DNA of 64,000 nt from Evansella sp041820985. Lineage in GTDB: Bacteria > Bacillota > Bacilli > Bacillales > Salisediminibacteriaceae. Of this stretch, positions 17,076 through 25,603 are shown piece by piece. Under the pieces are notes generated by a model. It did not search any database. It was given only the letters and a program-made list of their open reading frames with translations, and was not told the origin of the DNA. Each line of letters opens with the position of its first letter. Within the stretch, counting starts at the first letter, position 1. Where the stretch lies: NCBI RefSeq assembly GCF_041820985.1, contig NZ_JBGUAU010000024.1:1-64000 (forward strand), in the 5' to 3' direction. The translations under genes and the position numbers were made by a program.

Positions 17076-17805
17076 AAAAAAACAACGTCTGCACCCTCTC
17101 ATAACTTTCTACCGTACCGATGTCATATCTTTGGCCTTCAAACTTGTAGGCGTAGACGTTTTTGTGTTGGATCAGCCATGGTACGAAGTTTCCTGGTGCG
17201 TCTGGGTTGTTGCCTTCTTGTATGTATTGCTTTATTAATGGCAGTGTTTCTTTCTGGTAAATATAGAACGGTGGTACTGCTAGGTTTGATTTTGGGTGTT
17301 GTGGTTTTTCTTCGAAGGACACAACTTTGCCGTCCTCGTCCACTTCAATTACCCCTGTTCTTTTTATCTCTTCTATTTCGTTTATTTCATGTGTCGTGAT
17401 AGAATCCGCTCCCATTTCCATGTAAAACGAAACGAAGTCTGTTAGCTCAAAGTCAAAGAGATTATCTCCTGCTAAGACCATAAGCTCATCGTCAATCCCT
17501 GCTTTGTCTATCACATACTGAATGTCCGCTATGGCACCTAGTCTGTTATCATTCGTTGTTGTTTCGTCGTTAATAACTGTGATGTTTTTACTATATTCGT
17601 ACTCATTTACCCAATCAACAAAGCTGTTAAAGAATTTTTCATTGGTAACGATATATACTTCGTCAACCGCGGTAACTCGTTCTACTTTTTCTAGGATGTG
17701 CTCTAATATGGACTTACCTGCTACCTTTAATAATGGCTTGGCAGTATTTTTCGTTAATGGATATAGACGCGTTGCATATCCTGCTGCGAGAATAATACAT
17801 TTCAT
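17074..17805 (-). CDS. sugar-1-phosphate nucleotidyltransferase
   Basis: 243 residues of the NTP_transferase (GT-A-like) family. It begins MKCIILAAGYATRLYPLTKN with the nucleotide-binding signature, then TAKPLLKVAGKSILEH, and has LAGDNLFDFELTDF with metal-binding Asp. The late motif GQRYDIGTVESYERVQ is typical of glucose-1-phosphate-type transferases. Its ATG overlaps the stop of the GHMP kinase (TAATG), so the two are coupled: the kinase makes a sugar-1-phosphate and this enzyme should activate it to an NDP-sugar. Given the neighbours, a uronic acid such as galacturonate is plausible but unproven. Confidence 0.83.
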   Translation of the reverse strand: MKCIILAAGYATRLYPLTKNTAKPLLKVAGKSILEHILEKVERVTAVDEVYIVTNEKFFNSFVDWVNEYEYSKNITVINDETTTNDNRLGAIADIQYVIDKAGIDDELMVLAGDNLFDFELTDFVSFYMEMGADSITTHEINEIEEIKRTGVIEVDEDGKVVSFEEKPQHPKSNLAVPPFYIYQKETLPLIKQYIQEGNNPDAPGNFVPWLIQHKNVYAYKFEGQRYDIGTVESYERVQTLFF

Positions 17806-19007
17806 TAGACCAAACTCTCCTTTGCCGATTCAATAATTCTAGCTCCTTCATTTGTTTTACAGAAATGGACTCTATAGTCATCTTTGTATTTAGGATGCTT
17901 CACTGGATAAATACTATCAATCTTCTTTTTGATTTGATCTTTAAATTGTGGATCGATGAGTCCAATACAACAGCCTCTGTAGCCTGCTCCACTAAATCTA
18001 GCCCCATACACCCCTTCACATTGCTGAAGTGTCTCGAAAATAGTAATGAGTTCTGGGCAACCAGATTCGTATTGATAGATGGAGCTTTCTCCAGATTCAA
18101 GCATTAGTTGACCAAAGGTAGCTATATCACCCGTTTCCCATGCATCAATACCCTTTCTTACCCGATTCTGTTCACTGAAATAATGATCTAAACGTTTTCT
18201 AAAACGTCCTGGCACTTGGTCTCGGTACTCTAGATATACTTCTTCAGGAATGTCTCGTAGTTGAACCTCTTCTAACGATGGTAGATCAAGAGAAGCTAGT
18301 TCCTGAAGAATCCAACCACCAACCTTACATTCATCTACTCGATTATTATAATCTGTTCCAATAAGGGCTTTGCTTACTCCAGAGTAAACAACCACAACCT
18401 CAAATTCTGGCATGTTAACTGATTTTTTGATAAGGTGATGTTCTCCAGTTTTACAATCCATGGACAATAAATGATTATTTTCACTAAGGATGTTAGCAGA
18501 TTGGTCGAGGATCCCATTTTTTAAGCCAATAAAATTGGTCTCTACCCAATGACTATATTTTACTAGTTCTATCTTAGAAACATGGATATCATTCACATCA
18601 CATAATGCCATCAGATATGCTGTAGTCACTGCAGCTGATGAGCTTAACCCACCTATTGGTAGCTTACCGCTTACCACTGCATTGAAGCCTCGTTTTACGA
18701 TGTGGTTTTCTTTTATTGCTTTTACAGCACCTCTCGGGTAATTGCCCCAAAAACCAGGTAACATGTCAGGTACTTGACTAATATGGAAATATTCCTCGTC
18801 AGGAAAATCTAAGCTTTGAATTCTTATGTATCCGTCCTCCGTTGGTGCATAGACCATTTCTACATTGGAATCGAGAGCCATGCCAGTCACAATTCCACCT
18901 TGGTGATCCACATGTGCTCCAAGAGGACAAATACGTAATGGTGATCGTACGATATGATAATCATCCATTCCGTATAATTCTTGAAATAATTCTATCGTAG
19001 TTTTCAT
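17805..19007 (-). CDS. GHMP-family sugar kinase, galacturonokinase/galactokinase-like
   Basis: 400 residues with the three GHMP motifs. The first is RSPLRICPLGAHVDHQGG (near residue 20), which is closer to plant galacturonokinase (PYRICPLGAHIDHQGG, recalled from memory) than to galactokinase (GRVNLIGEHTDYNGG). The second is KLPIGGLSSSAAVTTAYL near residue 115, the ATP loop, and the third GARFSGAGYRGCC near 340. It should phosphorylate C1 of a hexose or uronic acid. GGGAGG precedes the ATG. It is coupled to a nucleotidyltransferase and lies near UDP-glucose dehydrogenase and a UDP-glucuronate epimerase-like gene, which supports a uronate substrate. Galactose cannot be excluded. Confidence 0.8.
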   Translation of the reverse strand: MKTTIELFQELYGMDDYHIVRSPLRICPLGAHVDHQGGIVTGMALDSNVEMVYAPTEDGYIRIQSLDFPDEEYFHISQVPDMLPGFWGNYPRGAVKAIKENHIVKRGFNAVVSGKLPIGGLSSSAAVTTAYLMALCDVNDIHVSKIELVKYSHWVETNFIGLKNGILDQSANILSENNHLLSMDCKTGEHHLIKKSVNMPEFEVVVVYSGVSKALIGTDYNNRVDECKVGGWILQELASLDLPSLEEVQLRDIPEEVYLEYRDQVPGRFRKRLDHYFSEQNRVRKGIDAWETGDIATFGQLMLESGESSIYQYESGCPELITIFETLQQCEGVYGARFSGAGYRGCCIGLIDPQFKDQIKKKIDSIYPVKHPKYKDDYRVHFCKTNEGARIIESAKESLV

Positions 19008-19062
19008 CTTCCTTCACACCCTCCCTTTATTCTCGTAAAAATGGAAGAAACCCTCTAGTTAA

Positions 19063-19102
19063 ATAGAAAAAGAAGCCTCCGACAGTGGCTACTGACGGAG
19101 GC
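19063..19102 (-). terminator. rho-independent terminator after the VanZ-family gene
   Basis: On the minus strand GCCTCCGTCAGT and ACTGTCGGAGGC pair with one mismatch around a 4-base loop, followed by TTCTTTTTC. It lies 25 bases past the VanZ stop and separates that unit from the kinase gene. Confidence 0.85.
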
Positions 19103-19126
19103 TCATATGCTTGGAAAAATAAAATA

Positions 19127-19597
19127 TCAAGCTGCTAGTTTATCTTTTTGTCTGCTTCTCTTAGTATTTATTAAATTCAACAATAGATATAGTCCAATCC
19201 CAAAAGTTGATCCAACAGTATCAATAAGTACATCTCTTATTTCACCAGATCTTCCTGGAATAAATATCTGATGAACTTCATCTGATATTGCGTAGAGAAT
19301 ACAAATGACCATTGCGAAAACAATGCCCCATTTGCCACGCACTTTCCCCTGACGCAATGCATGAATAACGAGAAAACCGAGTACGAAATAGATAAAGAAG
19401 TGAGCATTTTTTCTTACCATATGATTGAGGTTGCTAACGTCTACTTCCTGAATAGGTATCACTTTTTCAACTGCATTCACAATCACATCCGTTACTCCAC
19501 CACTTAACTCACTAGAAACATTTGCTGGTTGGTGTGAAAAATGAAAGATAAGTAACATCCATAAAAATACTGCCACCCAAGATAGATATTTTATCAT
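19127..19597 (-). CDS. VanZ-family membrane protein
   Basis: 156 residues with about four membrane helices (WVAVFLWMLLIFHFS, FFIYFVLGFLVIHAL, GIVFAMVICILYAIS, VGSTFGIGLYLLLNLI). The family motif DEVHQIFIPGRSGEIRDVLI lies near residue 110. VanZ gives low-level teicoplanin resistance in the vanA operon; most chromosomal homologues have no known role. It is 15 bases after the epimerase gene and is probably its last co-transcribed partner. A second VanZ protein lies at 60598-61023. Confidence 0.88.
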   Translation of the reverse strand: MIKYLSWVAVFLWMLLIFHFSHQPANVSSELSGGVTDVIVNAVEKVIPIQEVDVSNLNHMVRKNAHFFIYFVLGFLVIHALRQGKVRGKWGIVFAMVICILYAISDEVHQIFIPGRSGEIRDVLIDTVGSTFGIGLYLLLNLINTKRSRQKDKLAA

Positions 19598-19612
19598 AGG
19601 ATAGATACCCTG

Positions 19613-20638
19613 TTATTTCACTTTATAATAGTCTACATACCAATTTGCAAATTCTTGTAAGCCTTTTTCAATCGATGTTTCGGGTTTAAAGTCTACCGCT
19701 TTTTGTAATAAATCAGTGGATGCATACGTAGCTGGTACATCTCCTGGTTTAATCGGTTCAAACACTTTATCAAACACTACTTCTCTACCTGTAGCATTAC
19801 TCAAACATTTTTCAAGAGTAGTAATAAATGTCATCAATTTCTCTGGGTTATTGTTCCCGATATTAAATACTTTGTGAGGAACAGATTCTGTTGGTGGCTT
19901 CCCGATTAATCGTTCTATTCCAACGACAATATCATCTATATACGTAAAGTCACGATACAGATCATTCTCAAAATCACCATTGTTAAAAATCTTTATTGGT
20001 TCCCCTGCAAAATATTTATCTGTAAACCCGAAGTATGCCATATCTGGTCTACCCATAGGACCATAAACAGTAAAGAAACGAAGTCCAGTAGCCGGTATTT
20101 TATACAAATGGCTATACGTATGAGCCATCAATTCATTTGATTTTTTCGTAGAAGCATAAAGAGATACAGGATTATCTACAAAGTCTGTTTCTTCAAAAGG
20201 AACCTTCTTGTTTGCACCATAAACAGAGCTTGAAGAAGCATAGACAAGGTGGTCTACTGGATAATATCGACAAGCCTCCAGAATGTTATAAAATCCAATG
20301 ATGTTACTTTGGATATAGACATCTGGATTCTCAATAGAATATCGTACCCCTGCCTGTGCTGCTAAGTTTACTACTACATTTGGCTTGTACGTTTCAAAGA
20401 TATCTGTAACAGCTACTTTGTCAGAGATATCTCCTTCAATAAAAGTAAAGTTATCAAAAGTCGTTAACTGATTTAATCGAACATGTTTAAGGTTTACATC
20501 ATAATAATCGTTTATATTATCAATACCAATTACCCTACAGCCTTGTTCTAGTAATTTCTTTGATAAGAAAAATCCTACAAAACCTGCTGCTCCAGTAATT
20601 AGATAGACTTTACTCGGATCAATTTGTTTGTAATTCAA
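19613..20638 (-). CDS. NAD-dependent epimerase, UDP-glucuronate 4-epimerase-like
   Basis: 341 residues, extended SDR fold. The NAD motif is TGAAGFVGFFLSKKLL near residue 16, followed by the signature GIDNINDYYDVNLKHVR that is typical of UDP-glucuronate 4-epimerases. Ser in YASSSSVYGANKKVPF and the catalytic YASTKKSNE (Tyr about residue 163) are present, and RFFTVYGPMGRPDMAYF is also characteristic. It should interconvert UDP-GlcA and UDP-GalA in the cytoplasm. It overlaps the upstream UDP-glucose dehydrogenase gene by 20 bases, which supplies its substrate. Confidence 0.87.
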   Translation of the reverse strand: MNYKQIDPSKVYLITGAAGFVGFFLSKKLLEQGCRVIGIDNINDYYDVNLKHVRLNQLTTFDNFTFIEGDISDKVAVTDIFETYKPNVVVNLAAQAGVRYSIENPDVYIQSNIIGFYNILEACRYYPVDHLVYASSSSVYGANKKVPFEETDFVDNPVSLYASTKKSNELMAHTYSHLYKIPATGLRFFTVYGPMGRPDMAYFGFTDKYFAGEPIKIFNNGDFENDLYRDFTYIDDIVVGIERLIGKPPTESVPHKVFNIGNNNPEKLMTFITTLEKCLSNATGREVVFDKVFEPIKPGDVPATYASTDLLQKAVDFKPETSIEKGLQEFANWYVDYYKVK

Positions 20639-21989
20639 TCTTCTTCGACTCCTTAATGCCTTGTTTCACTGCGGGTTTTCGTCCAATCGAATGATATTCC
20701 ACACCAGCTTCTTCCATTGCAGATACTTCATAGATATTTCTTCCATCATATACTAAAGGAGTTCTCATTAACTTTTTGTATGATTCAGGAGAAACATCTT
20801 TTACTTCTCCCCATTCTGTGAAAACAAAACAAACATTTGCACCTTCTAATGCTTCCTTTACATTGTTAACATACGTCATACTACCTTTTCCATTCTGACC
20901 TTGTGGATACACTTTTGCAAAGTTCTCTGCACCAACTGGATCATACGCATATATATCTGCCCCTTGTTCTAACAATAAAGGAACATTTTCAAGAGAAGCT
21001 GCTTCTCGTAAATCATCTGTACCTGGCTTAAATGTTAAACCTAGAACAGCTACTTTCAAACCATTAAATGTAATCAGACGTTTACTAGCTTTCTTATATA
21101 GCATCGTCTTTTGATCACTATTCACATCAATAGCAGCCTTCACCGTTCGTAACTGATAGCCATGTTCTTTTGCGATATTCTCTAATGCCTTTGTATCTTT
21201 TGGAAAACACGATCCACCGTACCCAATACCAGCATTTAAGAACTTACTACCGATGCGCTCGTCAAAGCTCATTCCTTTAGCAACATCTTGCACATCGGCA
21301 CCAACAAGTTCACAAAGATTTGCAATATCGTTCATATAAGAAATCTTTAACGCTAAAAAATCGTTAGAAGCATACTTAATCATTTCTGCCGATCTTCTAT
21401 TTACAGAAACAATTGGTAAGTGAAATGGGTCATAAATTTTCATTAATACATCTTCCGCCCACTTACTCTCCGTTCCAATGATAACTCTTTCCGCATATAG
21501 AGTATCATGTACAGCAGAACCCTGTGCTAAAAATTCAGGGTTTGATGCAACCTCTACTCTCACATCATTTACTAGAAAGTCCTGAATAAACTGCTCAACT
21601 TTATCATTTGTTCCCACTGGGACTGTTGATTTAACAACGACTAAGCAATCCTTTTCTACTGATTCCGCAATTTGCCTTGCAACAGTTGCAATATAGGATA
21701 GATTCGCAGAACCATCAGGTTGCTCAGGAGTACCAACTCCAATAAAAATAGCATCAGCGTCTTTATATGCCGATGCATAATCCGTCGTATAATCAATTCT
21801 CCCAGCAGCATAATTCTTCTGCATTAGCTCTTCTAAACCAGCTTCATAAATTGGAGAAACTCCAGATTTCATTACATTCACTTTATTTTCATCTATATCA
21901 ACACAAGTCACTTGATGACCAACTTCGGCAAAACAAACACCTGCTACTAGACCAACGTAACCTGTTCCAGCTACTGCTATTTTGTACAT
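20619..21989 (-). CDS. UDP-glucose 6-dehydrogenase
   Basis: 456 residues, standard for the UDP-glucose/GDP-mannose dehydrogenase family. It starts MYKIAVAGTGYVGLVAGVCF (NAD-binding GxGYVG), has CVDIDENKV, and carries the catalytic Cys in GIGYGGSCFPKDTKAL near residue 260. The C-terminal UDP-binding domain includes LGLTFKPGTDDLREA and LVYDGRNIYEV. It oxidises UDP-glucose twice to UDP-glucuronate. The 3' end overlaps the epimerase gene. A fragment of a second ugd-like gene lies just upstream at 22197-22320. Confidence 0.93.
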   Translation of the reverse strand: MYKIAVAGTGYVGLVAGVCFAEVGHQVTCVDIDENKVNVMKSGVSPIYEAGLEELMQKNYAAGRIDYTTDYASAYKDADAIFIGVGTPEQPDGSANLSYIATVARQIAESVEKDCLVVVKSTVPVGTNDKVEQFIQDFLVNDVRVEVASNPEFLAQGSAVHDTLYAERVIIGTESKWAEDVLMKIYDPFHLPIVSVNRRSAEMIKYASNDFLALKISYMNDIANLCELVGADVQDVAKGMSFDERIGSKFLNAGIGYGGSCFPKDTKALENIAKEHGYQLRTVKAAIDVNSDQKTMLYKKASKRLITFNGLKVAVLGLTFKPGTDDLREAASLENVPLLLEQGADIYAYDPVGAENFAKVYPQGQNGKGSMTYVNNVKEALEGANVCFVFTEWGEVKDVSPESYKKLMRTPLVYDGRNIYEVSAMEEAGVEYHSIGRKPAVKQGIKESKKIELQTN

Positions 21990-22013
21990 AATCCCAAATC
22001 CTTTCTATTCGTT

Positions 22014-22056
22014 TTATATAAAAATAGAATAAGAGCTAAATTTATAGCTCTTATTC
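22014..22056 (-). terminator. hairpin upstream of the UDP-glucose dehydrogenase gene
   Basis: GAATAAGAGCTA and TAGCTCTTATTC (22027-22056) are perfect 12-base inverted repeats with a 6-base loop. On the minus strand they are followed by TATTTTTATAT. The site ends about 37 bases before the ATG, so it may stop read-through from upstream or act as an attenuator. Confidence 0.65.
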
Positions 22057-22164
22057 ATGATACTATCCATACAATATATTACTCATTTAAAGTCCTGGGT
22101 CCAGGCAACACGATTCCAATATACTCTGTTTTAACAACAAGTTGTTCCATAAATATTACAAAAC

Positions 22165-22192
22165 TAGCAAATGAGAACCGTCCCCGTTATCC
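22165..22192 (+). repeat. degenerate REP-like copy
   Basis: The core GAGAACCGTCCCC is intact (ATGAGAACCGTCCCCGTTAT) but both arms have drifted (GCAAAT left, GTTATCC right). It borders the ugd fragment on one side. Confidence 0.65.
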
Positions 22193-22196
22193 CTAT

Positions 22197-22320
22197 CCCG
22201 ATTTTCTTCCCACGGAATGATACACCACTCCAGCTGCTTCCATTTCTAAAACACTATAGATATATCTTCCATAGTACACTAAACAAACATTCGTACCTTC
22301 TTAAACTTCCTATGGCACCA
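22197..22320 (-). pseudogene. 3' fragment of a second UDP-glucose dehydrogenase gene
   Basis: The minus strand reads EGTNVC, then LVYYGRYIYSVLEMEAAG, then VVYHSVGRKSG. This aligns with the C-terminus of the intact Ugd (EGANVC..., LVYDGRNIYEVSAMEEAG, VEYHSIGRKPA) but lacks about 25 residues between the first two parts and has upstream stops. It is a decayed relic, bounded by REP-type repeats at 22165-22192 and 22384-22419. Confidence 0.72.
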
Positions 22321-22383
22321 GAACTTGTATTTTGATCTCAATGAGTTGCAATAACTTTCTACTCATCACTAGAATCCCATAAA

Positions 22384-22419
22384 AAAGAAGGACAAGGAAC
22401 CTGTTACCCTGTCCTTTTT
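22384..22419. terminator. GGACAAG-type REP hairpin, likely bidirectional terminator
   Basis: GGACAAG and CCCTGTCC (22390-22414) flank a core GAACCTGTTA. A-rich sequence lies on the left and TTTTTATAT on the right, so T-tracts exist in both directions. It belongs to the same hairpin class as 8269-8306 and 12091-12128. Confidence 0.6.
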
Positions 22420-22471
22420 ATATGGAACTATTCAATATCAATTTCGGCAAACGAGAACCGTCCCCGTTTGC
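22418..22471 (+). repeat. REP-like palindrome, second copy of a 53-base exact repeat
   Basis: 22445-22471 is a perfect GGCAAAC/GTTTGCC palindrome around GAGAACCGTCCCC. Including the flank from 22418, 53 bases equal 2877-2929. Confidence 0.85.
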
Positions 22472-22582
22472 CATATAGCTGTTTGAGTTCCGCTAATACT
22501 ATTTTTTAGTAAGAATAAAATTGGTAAGCCAAAGTTTCTGTACTAGAATTTTTTATTTTACAGTTTTTCCATCGTCTACTTT

Positions 22583-23128
22583 TTAGGATCTGACCACAGG
22601 CACCGACCCTAATTCTGATTGTGGTAAATCTTTAATCCTTTTTACCGGAACACCTGCATATAATCCATTTGGTTCGCAATCTTTGGTAACAACCGACCCA
22701 GCAGCAATTATACAACCTTTATTAATAGTTACACCTGGCAAAATTGTTGCTCTAGCACCAATCCAACAGCCATCCTTGATATGGATATCGTACCCCATAG
22801 CTGTTAATGCACGCTTATTTTCCTCACCGATTTCATGGGTAGCTGTACATACCATAACTTCTGGTCCAATAGAAACATGACGTCCTATCTCTATTCGCCC
22901 TGAGTTTTCAAAGAAACAGTTGTAATTGATGAAAGTCCCTTTACCTATACTCACTTTTGTTTCACTAAAAAAACACCTTGGTGATATACTATTTGTTTTT
23001 ATATCCATACCCATCAATTTATAAATACCTGTCCTAACATGGTGAGGCGTGATAATAGATGAAGCTAAAACATTCACCATTATATATTTGAACTTTTTCT
23101 TTATTCTTTTTTCCAATCGTTTATACAC
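22583..23128 (-). CDS. left-handed beta-helix (hexapeptide) acyltransferase
   Basis: 181 residues. The start is GTG at 23128 with GAGGAG 8 bases upstream. After a basic N-terminal helix, hexapeptide repeats run from about residue 50 (KVSIGKGTFINYNCFF, GRIEIGRHVSIGPEVMVC) to the end, with the active-site-type His in TATHEIG and the closing GVTINKGCIIAAGSVVTKD and LYAGVPVKRI. This is the maltose/serine O-acetyltransferase-like group used to O-acetylate capsule or EPS sugars with acetyl-CoA. It is the last gene of the polysaccharide cluster in transcription order. The sugar acceptor is unknown. Confidence 0.85.
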   Translation of the reverse strand: MYKRLEKRIKKKFKYIMVNVLASSIITPHHVRTGIYKLMGMDIKTNSISPRCFFSETKVSIGKGTFINYNCFFENSGRIEIGRHVSIGPEVMVCTATHEIGEENKRALTAMGYDIHIKDGCWIGARATILPGVTINKGCIIAAGSVVTKDCEPNGLYAGVPVKRIKDLPQSELGSVPVVRS

Positions 23129-23332
23129 TCAGCTTCTCCTCTCTAATTTTCTTCTTATAGTTTCAGCTTATAAAAGATTATGAATTAAGCTTTACTAAAA
23201 CAACACATTGTTTTCCTTTGGACTAGGTTATTTCTCCTACACCCGTTGCATTGTATTGTATTGCAGTAAGAATGAAGCAATAACAGATATATTATTGTAA
23301 TTTCCCATCATCTAACTTCTTTTTATCAATTC

Positions 23333-24832
23333 TCATGATGACCTTTTTATAAATGGTAAATATACCTTTTTTAACATCTTATCCGGTAATAATTTAGTTA
23401 TTAGTAAGCTTATTTCTTTACGCATGCTAGGAAACAAGAGTAAAATTCCAAAATAAAATATAACACAAATGACAATTGAAAAAATATTCCATTGTAGACT
23501 TTCAGATAACCGGAGAATAAAATATCCCAATATCCACATTACACCTGCTGAAATTAAAGAAGGCAATACATTTTTAAGAGTTTTAAGTATCTGTATATTT
23601 ATTGCTAACTTCATTATTATTAAATGAACTATTATAATTTGTATTCTAATCAAAGATCTTGCATAAACAAGTACCCAAAAACCATATTTTGCACTTATGA
23701 TAATTGTCGGTACTAGAACAACAAGGTGTAATATTTCTGCTAGTAATGAAAGTTTTGGTTTTCCCTTAGCTTGATATACTATACTGCTAAAATGCCCTAA
23801 TACAATCGTAATGGAATTGCTCAATGCTGCAATTCCAATAATAACACTAGCTTCTTTCCATTGGTCACCTAACATTAGTTGCGTTACTAAATCTCTGAAT
23901 AAAAATACACCGATACCTATTGGTAATAATAAAGCTGAAACGAGCCTCTGAAACTTAAAAAACAAATCATTAAATTTTATATTATCATTTTGCAAACGCG
24001 ATAATGCAGAAAACAATATTGGTACAGTTGCACCAGTTATAATGCCTAATATTGAATTAACCATTATGGTTGATGTTTTATATATACCTAAATAGTACTC
24101 ACTGAAATAATATCCGATAATAAATGCATCAACCCATGCACTAATCCATATGAATATAGCAACTATTAACGACCACATGCTAAACGAAAGCATTTCTTTT
24201 AATATTTTTAGGTTGTAGAAAAAGGTTGGCTTCCAATTTGATTTGATAGTCAAAAATACCGCATTAAAAACATGCATAACAATGGTACCAATAATTAAAG
24301 ACCAATAATTAAAACCAGAAACTGCTAAAGGAATAGTCACTATAAAAGGAATAAGTATAGATATGACTCGGACAATAAATAGAGTTTTATAGTTAAAATC
24401 ACGTCTAAAAAGTGCCATTTGAATGCTAGAAAAAGATGTTAAAGGTAATTGGACACAAGCTACAATGACAACTATCCCTAGTCCAGGATTCCCCACCAAA
24501 ATAGCTATCTGTTCATTAAAAGTTATTATTAATCCCCATAAAAAAAGTGCAAGCACAAAATTTGTCCAAAAAGCCACATTCGCATTTCGATGCTTCTCTT
24601 TTTCATCTTTAAATTCATGCTGTACCAAATACTTTTGGAATCCAGCATCGGTAAACATTTCAACAAAACTAATTATCATAGTTATTGTTGCAATAACTCC
24701 AAAGGCTTCTGGTGCCAAAACTCTTGCCAGTATTATTGTTGTTAACGGTACGATAATTTTTGCAATTATTTCAGTAATTGAAGACCATTTGGTTGCAACT
24801 AAAATTTTCTTACGCAATTGCTGTTCTTCCAA
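23333..24832 (-). CDS. polysaccharide flippase (MOP superfamily, Wzx/TuaB-like)
   Basis: 499 residues with about 12-14 membrane helices spread along the protein. The N-terminal pattern LRKKILVATKWSSITEIIAK and VLARVLAPEAFGVIATITM is typical of Wzx/TuaB/RfbX lipid-linked oligosaccharide flippases; FSSIVYQAKGKPKLSLLAEI in the middle is also a family feature. The start is TTG, with GAGGAG about 10 bases upstream. It should move undecaprenyl-linked repeat units across the membrane for the polymerase at 27027-28172. Confidence 0.88.
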   Translation of the reverse strand: MEEQQLRKKILVATKWSSITEIIAKIIVPLTTIILARVLAPEAFGVIATITMIISFVEMFTDAGFQKYLVQHEFKDEKEKHRNANVAFWTNFVLALFLWGLIITFNEQIAILVGNPGLGIVVIVACVQLPLTSFSSIQMALFRRDFNYKTLFIVRVISILIPFIVTIPLAVSGFNYWSLIIGTIVMHVFNAVFLTIKSNWKPTFFYNLKILKEMLSFSMWSLIVAIFIWISAWVDAFIIGYYFSEYYLGIYKTSTIMVNSILGIITGATVPILFSALSRLQNDNIKFNDLFFKFQRLVSALLLPIGIGVFLFRDLVTQLMLGDQWKEASVIIGIAALSNSITIVLGHFSSIVYQAKGKPKLSLLAEILHLVVLVPTIIISAKYGFWVLVYARSLIRIQIIIVHLIIMKLAINIQILKTLKNVLPSLISAGVMWILGYFILRLSESLQWNIFSIVICVIFYFGILLLFPSMRKEISLLITKLLPDKMLKKVYLPFIKRSS

Positions 24833-25603
24833 TATTATTATCTCCTCTTAAATGCTTATATTGGACACATATACAAATAGCTGAGTAGTTTTAATTCAAT
24901 TAATTTTAGAGATGTCATTAACTTTGCATAAAAATGTTTTCTAACTTGTTAAGCGATTTTATGAAAAACTTGTTTCAAGCAAAAAACTCCTTATTTTTAG
25001 GTTTAGTAGTTCTGTCCAAATCCTAATTAAAAGGAGCTTTCCCATGGAGATAATACCATAAATCTATAATTAATGAACAAACTACTTCCAAACCAATTAA
25101 CGACCTCTCAGCCAAAGAGATTGGAGACCTCTTTCGTCACCGCTGGGATAAAGTAAAAATGTTTATCAATGGGAGTCTTAATAAAAACAAGACGTAAATT
25201 TGACGGCTCCCTACTGGAATGAGACGTACCTTGAAAAACCTGTCGTTTAAAGGGTTAAAAGCTTTTACTCGGAACTGTCTAGGAAACCAACTTGTACTTG
25301 AACAGGACACAAAAGGCATTACTGGGAATAAGATTTTCAAATCAGTGAGAAACAGTGTAACGAAGGTGAGGTAAGCCATTTAAACAACCTCGTGTACGAT
25401 TCATTGTTCTTGAAATCCGAGGCTGTTTTTTGACGATTGGTTATTAATTTAATGCAATGCTAGTGAAAAATTGTTTTAATAATTGATATCTTCCACCAGT
25501 CAAGAGTCAGTTTTTAGATTGCTACTTAAACATTTGGTAGCGCGGGGGCATTCGCTATAAAACCTTAATTAGTTTAGTTTTAAGAAAAGCACTTACTATA
25601 CCT
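24833..25603. other. 770-base gap with a decayed transposase-like fragment
   Basis: Plus strand 25087-25196 reads NDLSAKEIGDLFRHRWDKVK and MFINGSLNKNKT then stop. The LSAxEIxxLFRxRW pattern resembles the segment around the catalytic Glu of IS4-type DDE transposases, but there is no intact frame before or after it. CCTCG and CCGAGGCTGTTTTTT (about 25387-25436) could form a weak terminator on the plus strand. Nothing else is recognised. Confidence 0.35.

Noticed and set aside
17022..17399. 125-codon plus-strand frame
   Set aside because: It is antisense to the nucleotidyltransferase gene and begins in the REP repeat; composition (Arg, Cys, Leu rich) is that of a shadow.
25137..25379. 80-codon minus-strand frame
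   Set aside because: No binding site and no recognisable features; it lies over a decayed transposase-like stretch read on the other strand.
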